A stretch of DNA of 64,000 nucleotides from Peptococcaceae bacterium BICA1-8 (lineage in GTDB: Bacteria; Bacillota; Peptococcia; Peptococcales; BICA1-8): NCBI GenBank assembly GCA_000802045.1, contig JUEF01000086.1, positions 1 through 64,000 of the forward strand. The letters run 5' to 3'. The position numbers and the translations under genes were made by a program. Below, piece by piece: positions 45,910-55,273 of the stretch. A model generated the notes under the pieces. That model was not told the origin of the DNA and did not search any database. It saw only the letters and a list, made by a program, of their open reading frames with translations. Each line of letters opens with the position of its first letter. Within the stretch, counting starts at the first letter, position 1.

Positions 45910-47394
45910 GTGAGTACTGAAACTGTCAATGTTTCGACTGCCCAAAAGCCAAATTTGATTTTTGGTACAGAACCTAAACAATTTTGGGGTCTAATTGCTG
46001 GTTTTTCTATTATGTTCTTGTTCCATTTTGGTCCTTCCTTACCAGGGCTTAAGCCGGATGCCCAGTCAATATTAGGTGTGTTCTTTTGGTTTATGATTAT
46101 TATGATTTGCAATTCCTTGCAGAAATTTGTTGTTGGACTTTTAGCTCCTGGGTTTGTAGTAATGCTTGGAGGATTTAAGATACCTGACGCTTTTTCTGCT
46201 TTTTCAGGTAATGCATTTTTTTTGACCGCCGGAGCTTTTACTTTTGCTGGGATAATGGTGGGCACTCCACTGGGAAAAAGGATTGCTATTACTATTACTG
46301 ATTTGTTCCGGTCGGTAAAAGTAACTAGGATATTTTTTGGGTTATCTACGGCTGACTTTGCCATCAGCGGATTCCTTCCTACTGTCGCAGAAACAGGCTT
46401 ATTACTGCCTTTGGCTAAAGGATTTTCAAGTCTAATGTCCGGTAAGGAGCATTTGCCTGAAGCTCAAAGAATAAATAAAGGTTTATTTTTATTGATTTGT
46501 GGTTTGATGCCTCTCTTTACTAGCATGATTATTCTTACTGCCCATTTTCCTAATATCCTGATGGCAGGGATGCTTGAAGATGCAGTTAATATTCAAGTTA
46601 CATGGATGGATTGGTTAATATTAAACGTTCCTTTATGGGGGCTTATTCCTGTCGCTTTTTTCTATACTATTTGGTATTTTAAGCTGTGGAATGTAGAAAT
46701 TCCTGGAGCAGCTGTTGAGCTTCCTAAGATGAAAGCTGAATTAGGACCCACTACTTGGCCGGAAAAATGGGCTTTAGGCTCACTGGCTATTTGTGTATTC
46801 CTATGGATAACCGAAAAAACTCTCCATAGCTTTAGTACCGGAATGGTTGCTCTTTTACTGGTTCTTTTAGTATTCCTACCCTTTAGCCGAATTAAATTCA
46901 GTCAAATTGGTCCACATATTATGTGGGATACCTGGATTTTACTAGGTGGTGCAATTTCCATGGGGACCGCACTTCATAAATCTGGTGCTGTTCAATGGAT
47001 GGTTGATCTGGTACTGGCGCCTATGGGTGATACAATTATTGGGCTGCCACCTATTATTATTTTAATTATTATTGTTATTGCAACTCAAATTGCTAGAGCT
47101 GGTATTGTAAGTGCTGCGGCCATGGGTGCAATGTTCATACCGCTCTGTATAACACTGGCACCGGAATTAGGTTTCAACGTTCTGCCTTTCACTATGATTG
47201 TTGTAAATTGTTTAAGTTATTCCTTCTTCCTCCCCATGTCGATTACTGCGTTCTTTATCGCTTGGAGTGCAGTAGATATGTCTATGGGTGAGGTAATGAA
47301 ATTTGGTATTCCATTATCTTTAATTTGTAATATATATACAATTTTAACTATGTCCGTGTGGTTACCGTTGATGGGTTATCCCTTGATGCAATAG
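45910..47394 (+). CDS. DASS/SLC13 family anion transporter
   Basis: 494 residues from the GTG at 45910, chosen for GGAGGAG upstream. About 12 membrane segments and two DASS-like repeats (FLPTVAETGLLLP; AGIVSAAAMGAMFIP with the SxAxxGAxF pattern). DASS proteins use sodium to import di/tricarboxylates, sulfate or related anions, and the substrate here is unknown. It is the first gene of a five-gene operon with AprA/AprB-like and Hdr/Qmo-like proteins, so it probably imports the substrate of that enzyme. Confidence 0.85.
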   Translation: MSTETVNVSTAQKPNLIFGTEPKQFWGLIAGFSIMFLFHFGPSLPGLKPDAQSILGVFFWFMIIMICNSLQKFVVGLLAPGFVVMLGGFKIPDAFSAFSGNAFFLTAGAFTFAGIMVGTPLGKRIAITITDLFRSVKVTRIFFGLSTADFAISGFLPTVAETGLLLPLAKGFSSLMSGKEHLPEAQRINKGLFLLICGLMPLFTSMIILTAHFPNILMAGMLEDAVNIQVTWMDWLILNVPLWGLIPVAFFYTIWYFKLWNVEIPGAAVELPKMKAELGPTTWPEKWALGSLAICVFLWITEKTLHSFSTGMVALLLVLLVFLPFSRIKFSQIGPHIMWDTWILLGGAISMGTALHKSGAVQWMVDLVLAPMGDTIIGLPPIIILIIIVIATQIARAGIVSAAAMGAMFIPLCITLAPELGFNVLPFTMIVVNCLSYSFFLPMSITAFFIAWSAVDMSMGEVMKFGIPLSLICNIYTILTMSVWLPLMGYPLMQ

Positions 47395-47421
47395 AAACTT
47401 TCTTTAAATGGGGGAGATAAA

Positions 47422-49188
47422 ATGTGTGCTGAAAAGATTTTACCGAAAACAGTTGATGAAATAGAAGTAGAAGTTTTGGAAACGGATTTTTTGATTATTG
47501 GTGCAGGTAATGCAGGCTGTTTTGCAGCAATTGAAGCTAAAAGGCAAAATCCTGATTTAAAGGTTACCCTTATGGAAAAGGCCTATATTGACCGCAGTGG
47601 CTGCCTGGCTGCAGGTATGGATGCTATCAATACTTATCTAAAAAAAGATAGAACTATAGAAGAATTTGTTAAGTGGAGCCGTTCTCAGGCCGGAGGATTA
47701 ATTCGGGAAGATCTAGCTATCAAGGTGGCTGAAAATTTAAATAAGCCTGCGGAAGAGTGGGAACAATGGGGACTGCCTATAAAAAAGGATGAGGATTCAG
47801 AAGAGTATAAAACCAGAGGGAAATGGGATATTACCATCCAGGGTGAGTCCATGAAGCCAATTATTGCGGAGAAAGTTAGAGAATATGGCTGTGAAATATT
47901 AAACAGGGTAACGGCAACCAACGTTTTGGTCAGTGACGACAAAGTAGTAGGAGCTATTGGCTTTGGAGTAAGAAACGGGAAGATGTATGTTGTCAAAGCC
48001 AAAGCAACCTGTATTGCTACCGGTGGAGCTGCTGGTTTGTATAAGACCTATCAGAATGATGGTATCGATAGCCATCATCAGTTGTGGTACTGCCCCTTTA
48101 ATACCGGCACAGGTTATGCCATGGGTATCCGGGCAGGAGCAGAAATGACTACCTTTGAAATGCGCTGGTGTGCAACTAGAACTAAGGATTTTAACGGTCC
48201 AATCGATACTATTTCTGTAGGCTATAAAACTCCTATGATTAATGCCAAGGGAGAAAAAATACTAGAGAAAAGATATGCCCATCTAGGGGGAGAAGCAGCA
48301 CCTCGGTATATCCGGGCTAATGCCCCCATGGAGGAATGGCAGGAGGGTCGGGGCCCCTGCTTTGTAGATACCCGTAATATGAGTGATGAAGATATTAAAC
48401 AAATGAAAACCGATTACTTAAATGAAAGGCCAACTTATGTCTTATTTCTGGCCGCTAGGGGGCAGGACTTAAAAAAGGAGCCAATAGAAATCTACGGTAA
48501 TGACCCATATATAGTAGGTGGTCATACAGCCAGCGGTTATTGGGTAGATACTAATTGGTCCACAACATTACCGGGCTTATTTGCCTGTGGTGATGTTTCC
48601 GGCGGAGTCCCTAATAAATTTGTTGGCGGTTGTGCAGCAGAAGGCTTACTGGCTGCCCAAGGTGCTGTTAAATATATTGCAGGATTGAAAAGCCAGCCAG
48701 AGGTTGATGAAAAACAAATTGAAGCAGAAAAGGCCAGGGTTTATGCTCCCTTGTTCCGAATGGAACAGGAAGGGGACGGTGTTCAGTGGCGGGAAATGGA
48801 AGAAAGAATGCAGCGGCTGATGGATGAGTACGCTGGGGGAGTTCACCAGTTTTTCCGGATGACTGAAGAACAGTTAAAATATGCTTTAAAGAATATAAAA
48901 ATGCTTCAGGGTCAGGTTAAATATTTGATAGCTGAAGATTTACATGATCTGATGAGCTGTCATGAAGTGATTGACCGACTGGATGTAGCAGAAGTTTTGA
49001 TCCATCACCTGTTATTCCGTAAAGAAACCCGTTGGCCGGGTTGGCAGACCAGAGTTGATTATCCAGAGGTAAATAATGAGGAGTTTGATTGTTTTGTCAA
49101 CTCTCGTAAAAATCAAGAGACTGACGAAATAGAAATGTATAAGCGCCCTTATGAACAAATCCTACCAGGCGAAAGATTACAACCTTGA
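47422..49188 (+). CDS. AprA-like (adenylylsulfate reductase alpha-type) flavoprotein
   Basis: 588 residues. An FAD site GAGNAGC at residues 27-33 and the fumarate-reductase/APS-reductase alpha fold. Segments resembling AprA rather than FrdA/SdhA are visible: RSGCLAAGMDAINTYL, an ATRTKDFNGP stretch where AprA has a conserved arginine, EGRGPCFVDTR, and GGHTASGYWVD near the active-site histidine, then LPGLFACGDVSGGVPNKF. Canonical AprA is about 610-660 residues. The electron partner is encoded next. No sat or dsr genes are nearby, so the substrate may differ from APS. Confidence 0.82.
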   Translation: MCAEKILPKTVDEIEVEVLETDFLIIGAGNAGCFAAIEAKRQNPDLKVTLMEKAYIDRSGCLAAGMDAINTYLKKDRTIEEFVKWSRSQAGGLIREDLAIKVAENLNKPAEEWEQWGLPIKKDEDSEEYKTRGKWDITIQGESMKPIIAEKVREYGCEILNRVTATNVLVSDDKVVGAIGFGVRNGKMYVVKAKATCIATGGAAGLYKTYQNDGIDSHHQLWYCPFNTGTGYAMGIRAGAEMTTFEMRWCATRTKDFNGPIDTISVGYKTPMINAKGEKILEKRYAHLGGEAAPRYIRANAPMEEWQEGRGPCFVDTRNMSDEDIKQMKTDYLNERPTYVLFLAARGQDLKKEPIEIYGNDPYIVGGHTASGYWVDTNWSTTLPGLFACGDVSGGVPNKFVGGCAAEGLLAAQGAVKYIAGLKSQPEVDEKQIEAEKARVYAPLFRMEQEGDGVQWREMEERMQRLMDEYAGGVHQFFRMTEEQLKYALKNIKMLQGQVKYLIAEDLHDLMSCHEVIDRLDVAEVLIHHLLFRKETRWPGWQTRVDYPEVNNEEFDCFVNSRKNQETDEIEMYKRPYEQILPGERLQP

Positions 49189-49222
49189 TTTTCATAAAGG
49201 TTAGATAAAGGGGGAATTTATA

Positions 49223-49540
49223 GTGCCGCCAAAAATTAATCTAAATAAGTGTGATGGCTGTAGGGCAGAAGAAGAGCCACTATGTGAACAAATATGCCCA
49301 GGTAACTTATTGACCTTGAAAGAAGGAAAAGCCTATTGTCGTGCAGATCGGGACTGCTGGGACTGCATGTCCTGTACCAAAATATGTCCCCAAGGTGCAA
49401 TCGAAACTAGGCTCCCCTACCAGTTAGGGTATTATCCAGCTAAGCTGATACCCAGAGTAGGTACCAATAAAATTATGTGGACATGTGTGGATATTAACGG
49501 TAAAGTAGAACGCTTTGTAGTTAAGACGAGAAATGACTAA
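49223..49540 (+). CDS. AprB-like two-cluster ferredoxin
   Basis: 105 residues from GTG (AAAGGGGG upstream). Two cluster motifs in the AprB arrangement: CDGC followed by an insertion and CEQICP, then CWDCMSCTKICP. After these comes an MWTCVDINGKVERF strand, like the beta segment of AprB. Canonical AprB is about 140-160 residues with a C-terminal tail that wraps AprA; that tail is missing here. It lies after the alpha gene, the reverse of the common aprBA order. Confidence 0.85.
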   Translation: MPPKINLNKCDGCRAEEEPLCEQICPGNLLTLKEGKAYCRADRDCWDCMSCTKICPQGAIETRLPYQLGYYPAKLIPRVGTNKIMWTCVDINGKVERFVVKTRND

Positions 49541-49555
49541 TTAGGGGTGGAAAAG

Positions 49556-50749
49556 ATGGCTTTAGGAGTAATACTGTGCCGTTGCAACGGGATGATGGAA
49601 AATCTGGATTGGGTGGCTATAGCAGAATTTCTAAATAAGAAAAAGGATGTTGCTGATACTCTTATTTTAGATATGGCGTGTAGTCCCCAGGGGCAGCAGG
49701 ATATGGTGGGGTTTATAGAAACCCGAAAAATTGACCGCGTTGTTGCAGCGGCATGTTCTCCTCTAGTTAAAGGCGGTCTGTTTCAGGCCTTAGCCCATAA
49801 GATGGGTATACCCAACCAATGCCTAGAGCGGGTAAACATACGGGAACAGTGTTCATGGGCTATTCGAGAATCAGGTCCTGCTCTGGAAAATGCCAAAATA
49901 AAATTAAATATGGCATTGAAACGATTAAATAAAGTCAAAGATATAGGTCACTGGCAGTTAAATAAGGCCTATATCAATAAATTAAGATGTGATAAGTGCA
50001 AAAGGTGTATTGAGGAATGCCCAAATGAGGCTATCTCATTAGGGGCTGACGGTTTCCCTTCTGTAGACGGAAACAAATGTGTTAAATGCGGAGTCTGTCT
50101 GGGGGGATGTCCCTTAGGAGTTATTTCCCTGCCGAACTTCCGACTTGAAGAGATTAACGGTATGATTGAAGAAGCTGCTAAATCTAAGAGCAAGCCAAAT
50201 CTTATTGGGCTTTTTTGCTCTCATGCTTATGAAGAGGCAGATGCTGTTTGTGCCAAGAGCTGTCCTGAACTTGTTAACTTAAATATTATCTCTGTACCTT
50301 GTTCAGGGGCGGTAAATATGACCTTAGTAAATGATGCCCTCGCTACAGGCATTGACGGGGTAATAATTGCCGGCTGTGAGCATAGCCAATGCCAGCTCCG
50401 TAGGGGAAATGATTATGCTAAGAAAAGAATTGCCAATCAGCAGGAGACTTTGGAAGAAATGTTTCTGGAGAAGGAGCGGCTTATTTATATGGCCTTTGAT
50501 GAAAACTATACACCTTCTGCAGAAATAGATGATAGGATTTGCTCTAAATGTGGAAGCTGTGAGCTTGTTTGTCCTTTTAAGGCTATTTCTTACTCCCCGC
50601 AAGAGAATAAAATGTCTGTGAATCCACAGGGCTGCCGCTCTTGTGGTACCTGTGCCGCTTCTTGCCCAGCGGGTGCTGTCAAGCTCTCGGAGGCTTGCGA
50701 TGAAGAAATATTAGGCGCTATTGATTTGCTTTTAGGGGAGGGATATTAG
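49556..50749 (+). CDS. QmoB/HdrA-MvhD-like iron-sulfur protein without flavin domain
   Basis: 397 residues from the ATG at 49556 (AGGGG upstream). Order: HdrA N-terminal-like domain (LCRCNG at residues 7-12; VVAAACSP; NIREQCSWA) to about residue 120, two [4Fe-4S] motifs (CDKCKRCIEECP, CVKCGVCLGGCP), an MvhD-like domain (VPCSGAVN, GVIIAGCEHSQCQLRRGN), and two more [4Fe-4S] motifs (CSKCGSCELVCP, CRSCGTCAASCP). The GxGxxG FAD domain of HdrA/QmoB is absent. It probably accepts electrons from, or donates them to, the AprAB-like pair. Confidence 0.85.
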   Translation: MALGVILCRCNGMMENLDWVAIAEFLNKKKDVADTLILDMACSPQGQQDMVGFIETRKIDRVVAAACSPLVKGGLFQALAHKMGIPNQCLERVNIREQCSWAIRESGPALENAKIKLNMALKRLNKVKDIGHWQLNKAYINKLRCDKCKRCIEECPNEAISLGADGFPSVDGNKCVKCGVCLGGCPLGVISLPNFRLEEINGMIEEAAKSKSKPNLIGLFCSHAYEEADAVCAKSCPELVNLNIISVPCSGAVNMTLVNDALATGIDGVIIAGCEHSQCQLRRGNDYAKKRIANQQETLEEMFLEKERLIYMAFDENYTPSAEIDDRICSKCGSCELVCPFKAISYSPQENKMSVNPQGCRSCGTCAASCPAGAVKLSEACDEEILGAIDLLLGEGY

Positions 50750-51183
50750 TGGCTATCAAGATCATTTGCTGCAAAAACCAAAGATGTAAAACGGATCAGC
50801 TAGACTTGACTAGGTTAAAGAGTGATCTTAAAAGGCCAAATCTTGAATTGGTTCAGATTCTAGATTTATGTATAAATTTGAAAAAAATAAACTTGATTTA
50901 CGATGATTTAGTCATCTGCGGGTGTGATGAAAAAGTTATTAAAAGCAGGTTAGAGGTGAATAGGAAAAAAATAGTTTTTGCGCCTATTAGAGAAGAATGT
51001 CTGTGGCTTTATCAGGATAGAGAAGCCTGTTATAAACAGGTTATTTTACAAATTAAACTGGCTCTAAACAGGCTTAAATTTATACGAAAGAATGACAAGG
51101 AACCTTTAAAAAGCTTTAATGAAAAAATTAGCCATTATATAGAAATTATCGATGCAATAGGACCTAATCCCTTCAAAGTTTAA
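50749..51183 (+). CDS. Small HdrA-N-terminus-like protein
   Basis: 144 residues; the GTG start overlaps the previous stop by one base. The sequence parallels the N-terminal domain of the preceding protein: a DDLVICGCDEK segment, then IVFAPIREECLWLYQDREACYKQVILQIKLALNRL, matching the HdrA pattern 'IREQC(S)W ... A..K....A..RL'. Cysteines near the N-terminus (CCKNQRC) could ligate a cluster. No known named family. It looks like a duplicated, stand-alone partner module. Confidence 0.6.
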   Translation: MAIKIICCKNQRCKTDQLDLTRLKSDLKRPNLELVQILDLCINLKKINLIYDDLVICGCDEKVIKSRLEVNRKKIVFAPIREECLWLYQDREACYKQVILQIKLALNRLKFIRKNDKEPLKSFNEKISHYIEIIDAIGPNPFKV

Positions 51184-51200
51184 AAGTAGGTTGTAATAAG

Positions 51201-51247
51201 GGGGTTGTTCTTGCTTAGTTAACTAAGCAAGAACAATCCCTCTTTTA
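51201..51247 (+). terminator. Terminator of the DASS-AprAB-like operon
   Basis: A near-perfect ~18-bp stem (51201-51220 with 51221-51240, one G-T pair), ending in TCTTTTA. Confidence 0.85.
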
Positions 51248-51418
51248 CTTTGATTAAGGCTAAATAACTATGGGTAAAACTACATTAGAATAAACTTTAT
51301 CTGGCGGAATGCTTAATAATAGGCACTTTAATATTTATTTGCGGAACAAAAGTGGAGTGCTCCTTTTTTGTAGCAATGAGATTCTTGAAGTTTTGTAGCT
51401 TTGCTACACCTCCCATAG

Positions 51419-51445
51419 ATACTATAGGGGGGTATGTGCTATAAT
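51419..51445 (+). promoter_or_regulatory. Putative CsoR-type operator and -10 element of copA
   Basis: ATACTATAGGGGGGTAT at 51419-51435 has ATAC/GTAT ends and a G-tract, like copper-responsive CsoR sites of Firmicutes copZA promoters. TATAAT at 51440-51445 fits a -10 element. There is no csoR gene in the window; the match is by eye. Confidence 0.45.
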
Positions 51446-51490
51446 GGATCATAAGGATTTAATTTTATAGTGGAAATTGGAGGTAAAAAA

Positions 51491-53911
51491 ATGGCTAAGG
51501 AAAAAACTATCCAGGTACCTGTTCTAGGCATGACCTGTGCCGTTTGTGCTACTAGAATAGAAAAAAGAGTTCCTAAATTAGAAGGAATTATTGATGTCAA
51601 TGTTAATTTTGGAGCAGAAAAGGCCCAAGTAAAATATGATTCTGATGTAGTACAATTAAAGGATGTTATCGCAAAAATAATAGAGACGGGCTATGATGTC
51701 CCTAAGGATAAGGTGGAATTTAAAATTCAGGGAATGACCTGTGCTGCGTGTTCTGCCAGGATTGAGCGAGGTCTTAATAAAATGGATGGCATCTTAGAAG
51801 CCAATGTTAATCTGGCTTTAGAAAAAGCTAATATTACCTATGTCCCAGGCTTGGCATCGGCAAAGGAAATTAAAAAGAAAATCGAAGATATTGGTTATCA
51901 GATTCTAGATTTTGAGGACGGAGACCCAGGTGATAAAGAGCAGGAAGCGCGGCAGAAGGAAATAAAAAGGCAGCGGAATTTATTTATAATCTCGGCCCTA
52001 TTATCTTTACCTTTATTATCTATGATGTTTATTGAATGGTTTGGTCTCCATGAGGTGGCCCCTCATTTTTTGATGGACCCAGTTTTTCAATTTATTTTAA
52101 CGACACCTATTCAGTTTGGTGTGGGAAGTTATTTTTATATTGATGCCTATAAAGCTCTCAAAGGCGGCAGTGCTAATATGTCAGTGCTAGTAGTTTTAGG
52201 TACCTCAGCTGCTTACTTTTATAGTGTAGCTGCTACCTTCTTTAGTGATCTTATAGGTACAAGCCATGTTTATTACGAAACAGCCGCTATAATTATTACC
52301 CTAATAATTTTAGGAAAGCTTTTAGAAGCTTTAGCAAAAGGAAGAACATCAGAAGCAATTAAAAAGCTGATAGGTCTACAGCCCAAAACAGCCCGGGTTA
52401 TTAGAAATGACCAAGAAGTAGATATACAAATAGAAGAGGTTATTGTTGGTGATATTATCCTAGTTAGACCCGGAGAAAGGCTTCCGGTGGATGGTATTGT
52501 AGTAAGCGGAACATCAAGTATTGATGAATCAATGCTAACCGGTGAAAGCCTGCCGGTGGATAAAAAAGAAGGTAGTGAGGTAATCGGAGCTACCATAAAT
52601 AAACACGGTAGCTTTAAGTTTAAAGCCACTAAGGTCGGAAAAGAAACGGCTCTGGCCCAAATTGTTAGAATAGTGGAGGAAGCTCAAGGCTCAAAAGCTC
52701 CAATCCAGAGAATGGCTGATATAATATCTGCCTATTTTGTTCCAGTAGTTATTGTTATTGCAGTTGTTACCTTTTTGAGCTGGTATTTTATCGTTGAGCC
52801 CGGGGAATTTACCAAGGCACTTTTGCCTTCTATCGCAGTTCTTGTTATAGCCTGCCCCTGTGCTTTAGGTTTAGCGACACCTACCTCAATTATGGTTGGA
52901 ACGGGTAAAGGTGCAGAAAACGGTATTCTTATCAAAGGTGGGGAGCATTTAGAAAATGCCCATAAAATCAATACGGTAGTTCTAGACAAAACAGGAACAA
53001 TTACTAAGGGAGAGCCAGAGGTTACTGATATAACTGCTACATTTATAGCTAAGGAAGAGCTGCTGAAATTAGCGGCTAGTGCTGAAAGGAATTCTGAGCA
53101 TCCTCTAGCTGAAGCTATAGTTGATTATGCCAAAAATCAAGGAATAGAGCTAGGTGAGGCTGTTGACTTTAAGGCTATACCTGGTCACGGAATAGAGGTA
53201 AAAGTTGATGGCAGGCTAATTCTCTTAGGCAATCGGAAATTAATGAAAGATAAAGGGATAAATATCAAAAATTTAGCTGTAATTGCAGATAATCTAGAGG
53301 GGCAAGGCAAAACGGCTATGCTAATAGCTGTTGATGGCAAAGCAGCAGGGATAATTGCTGTAGCCGATACAGTAAAAGAAAGTTCCCGAAGTGCGATAAA
53401 AGAGTTAAAAGAAATGGGAATTGAAGTTATAATGATTACAGGGGACAATAAAAAAACTGCTCTGGCTATTGCAAGTCAAGTAGGAATTGATAAGGTTTTA
53501 GCCGAAGTATTACCTGAGAATAAAGCAGAAGAAGTGGACAAACTTAAAAAAACGGGTAAAAGGGTAGCTATGGTTGGGGATGGAATAAATGATGCCCCGG
53601 CATTAGTTATCGCAGATGTGGGTATTGCCATTGGGACAGGGACAGATATTGCAATGGAGGCTGGTGACATAACACTAATCAGTGGAGATTTGCATGGTAT
53701 AGTTGCGGCTATAAAACTAAGCAAAGCTACCATGGTCAATATAAAGCAAAACCTATTTTGGGCCTTATTTTATAATAGCTTAGGTATACCGATAGCTGCC
53801 TTTGGTCTACTATCTCCCGTAATTGCAGGCGCTGCTATGGCTTTTAGTTCTGTATCTGTTGTTTCAAATGCTTTAAGATTAAAAAGGTGGAAATATCAAA
53901 ACAAATATTAA
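51491..53911 (+). CDS. copA: Copper-translocating P-type ATPase CopA
   Basis: 806 residues from the ATG at 51491 (GGAGG upstream). Two N-terminal heavy-metal domains with CxxC (Cys16/Cys19 and Cys84/Cys87), eight membrane segments, the transmembrane CPC (455-457) of P1B-1 pumps, the actuator TGES, and the phosphorylation motif DKTGT with Asp499. The late-helix NALRLKR end is typical. It exports Cu(I). A CsoR-like site lies upstream. Confidence 0.95.
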   Translation: MAKEKTIQVPVLGMTCAVCATRIEKRVPKLEGIIDVNVNFGAEKAQVKYDSDVVQLKDVIAKIIETGYDVPKDKVEFKIQGMTCAACSARIERGLNKMDGILEANVNLALEKANITYVPGLASAKEIKKKIEDIGYQILDFEDGDPGDKEQEARQKEIKRQRNLFIISALLSLPLLSMMFIEWFGLHEVAPHFLMDPVFQFILTTPIQFGVGSYFYIDAYKALKGGSANMSVLVVLGTSAAYFYSVAATFFSDLIGTSHVYYETAAIIITLIILGKLLEALAKGRTSEAIKKLIGLQPKTARVIRNDQEVDIQIEEVIVGDIILVRPGERLPVDGIVVSGTSSIDESMLTGESLPVDKKEGSEVIGATINKHGSFKFKATKVGKETALAQIVRIVEEAQGSKAPIQRMADIISAYFVPVVIVIAVVTFLSWYFIVEPGEFTKALLPSIAVLVIACPCALGLATPTSIMVGTGKGAENGILIKGGEHLENAHKINTVVLDKTGTITKGEPEVTDITATFIAKEELLKLAASAERNSEHPLAEAIVDYAKNQGIELGEAVDFKAIPGHGIEVKVDGRLILLGNRKLMKDKGINIKNLAVIADNLEGQGKTAMLIAVDGKAAGIIAVADTVKESSRSAIKELKEMGIEVIMITGDNKKTALAIASQVGIDKVLAEVLPENKAEEVDKLKKTGKRVAMVGDGINDAPALVIADVGIAIGTGTDIAMEAGDITLISGDLHGIVAAIKLSKATMVNIKQNLFWALFYNSLGIPIAAFGLLSPVIAGAAMAFSSVSVVSNALRLKRWKYQNKY

Positions 53912-53931
53912 TCAGAGTGGAGGAAAACAAG

Positions 53932-55230
53932 ATGGTTTCAGGTTTAGTTCAAGAATGGAATAAGGCAAAATTGCCAAAAATGGTCAGGGTTAGGCAGAAT
54001 TTTGCGGGGCCCAAGGTCAAAGATATACGAGCAGAAATGAGGGATCAGTTTAGTGCATTAAAGCTCTCAGAAAGGTTAAAGCCAGGAGCTAAAATTGCAG
54101 TTGCTGTAGGCAGTAGAGGTATCCACGATATAGATAAGATAACTAAAGAAGTTATCGGAATTTTAAAGGACCATAATTTTGAGCCTTTTATTATCCCAGC
54201 TATGGGTAGTCATGGTGGTGCTACAGCAGAAGGTCAAGTTAAGGTTTTAGCGGAATACGGTATAACTGAAGAAACGATGGGTGTACCTATTAAGTCCTCC
54301 TTAGATGTAGTTGAGGTTGGGAGTGTCCGTGTACCTTCGGTTCCCGAGGAATTTCCTGTATATGTAGATAAAATTGGCTATAACTCTGACGGTATTGTAG
54401 TGATTAATAGAGTCAAACCCCACACCTTATTTAGACATGATGTAGAAAGCGGCTTAATGAAGATGCTGACTATCGGGCTAGGTAAACATCTGGGTGCAAC
54501 TATGTCCCATCTCCAGGGCTTTGATCTTTTCGGGGAAATTATCCCAGCGGTAGGGGAAGAAATTCTGAAAAAGGTACCTATCTATTTTGGAGTGGGGATT
54601 GTTGAAAATGCTTTTGAAGAAACAGCAGAAATTAGAATTGTTCCCCGAGAGGATTTTATGGAAGCTGATAAGGAGCTTTTAGCAAAGGCAAGAAAGCTTA
54701 TGGGTAGGATCATGCTTTCGGAAATTGATGTATTAATTGTTAAAGAAATAGGTAAAGAGTTCAGCGGTGATGGGATGGATCCAAATGTCATTGGCAGGTA
54801 TTTAAACCCCCATATAAAGCCAGATATAAATATTCAAAAAATTGTGGTCTTAGATTTGTCAGAAAAAACAAAGGGAAATGCCTGCGGTGTAGGTTCAGCA
54901 GATGTTATAACCAAAAGAGCATATGAGAAGATTAACCTAATGAAAACCTATATCAATATTTATACCTCCACTGCCTTACATGGAGGGCGGATACCAGTAA
55001 CAATTGATACCGACGAGGAAGCTATTCAGGTGGCATTGACTTCTTGTGTACGAGTCTATCCTGATAAATACAGAATAGTTTATATCCCCAACACCCTTTA
55101 TTTAGAAGATTTATGGGTTTCCGAGCCATTAGCTCAAACATTGAAAAATTCACCGGATTTTGAAATTATAGGTGAACCGGAAGAAATAGAATTTGATGCA
55201 GAAGGCAATATTGTTAATTTGCCAAATTAG
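53932..55230 (+). CDS. LarA-like (DUF2088, lactate racemase domain) protein
   Basis: 432 residues from the ATG at 53932 (GGAGG upstream). The N-terminal domain has IAVAVGSRGIHD and the AMGSHGGAT loop typical of the lactate-racemase superfamily, then NRVKPHTLFRHDVESG with the histidine motif. LarA uses a nickel-pincer cofactor to racemise 2-hydroxy acids, but this subgroup is distinct in length and motif detail, and larB/C/E are not nearby. The substrate is unknown. Confidence 0.78.
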   Translation: MVSGLVQEWNKAKLPKMVRVRQNFAGPKVKDIRAEMRDQFSALKLSERLKPGAKIAVAVGSRGIHDIDKITKEVIGILKDHNFEPFIIPAMGSHGGATAEGQVKVLAEYGITEETMGVPIKSSLDVVEVGSVRVPSVPEEFPVYVDKIGYNSDGIVVINRVKPHTLFRHDVESGLMKMLTIGLGKHLGATMSHLQGFDLFGEIIPAVGEEILKKVPIYFGVGIVENAFEETAEIRIVPREDFMEADKELLAKARKLMGRIMLSEIDVLIVKEIGKEFSGDGMDPNVIGRYLNPHIKPDINIQKIVVLDLSEKTKGNACGVGSADVITKRAYEKINLMKTYINIYTSTALHGGRIPVTIDTDEEAIQVALTSCVRVYPDKYRIVYIPNTLYLEDLWVSEPLAQTLKNSPDFEIIGEPEEIEFDAEGNIVNLPN

Positions 55231-55231
55231 A

Positions 55232-55260
55232 GAAAGTCGCCCCCAGGGGCGACTTTCTTT
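55232..55260 (+). terminator. Terminator after the LarA-like gene
   Basis: GAAAGTCGCCC pairs with GGGCGACTTTC around a 4-base loop, then TTT. It lies between the LarA-like gene and ydcF-like gene. Confidence 0.8.
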
Positions 55261-55273
55261 AAAGGGGGATATC

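Larger units (their letters stand above)
51184..51490. other. Intergenic region before copA
   Basis: About 300 bp without a gene. It contains the terminator above, a small perfect hairpin TGTAGC-TTT-GCTACA at 51394-51408, and the copA promoter/operator region. Confidence 0.6.

Noticed and set aside
47422-49188. Calling the flavoprotein a plain fumarate reductase or succinate dehydrogenase subunit
   Set aside because: The AINTYL segment, the RTKD..GP stretch, and the AprB-like partner with matching cluster layout fit the AprA branch better; no Sdh/Frd membrane or Fe-S subunit is nearby.
47422-49540. Naming the pair aprA/aprB outright
   Set aside because: Gene order is reversed, the beta subunit lacks the long tail, and sat, qmoAC and dsr are absent here, so the substrate is not established.
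51333-51370. A second terminator near AGTGGAGTGCTCCTTTTTT
   Set aside because: The loop would be only two bases; a looser pairing is weak.
53932-55230. Naming the DUF2088 protein larA
   Set aside because: No larB, larC or larE nearby, and the subgroup differs from lactate racemase in motif detail and neighbours.
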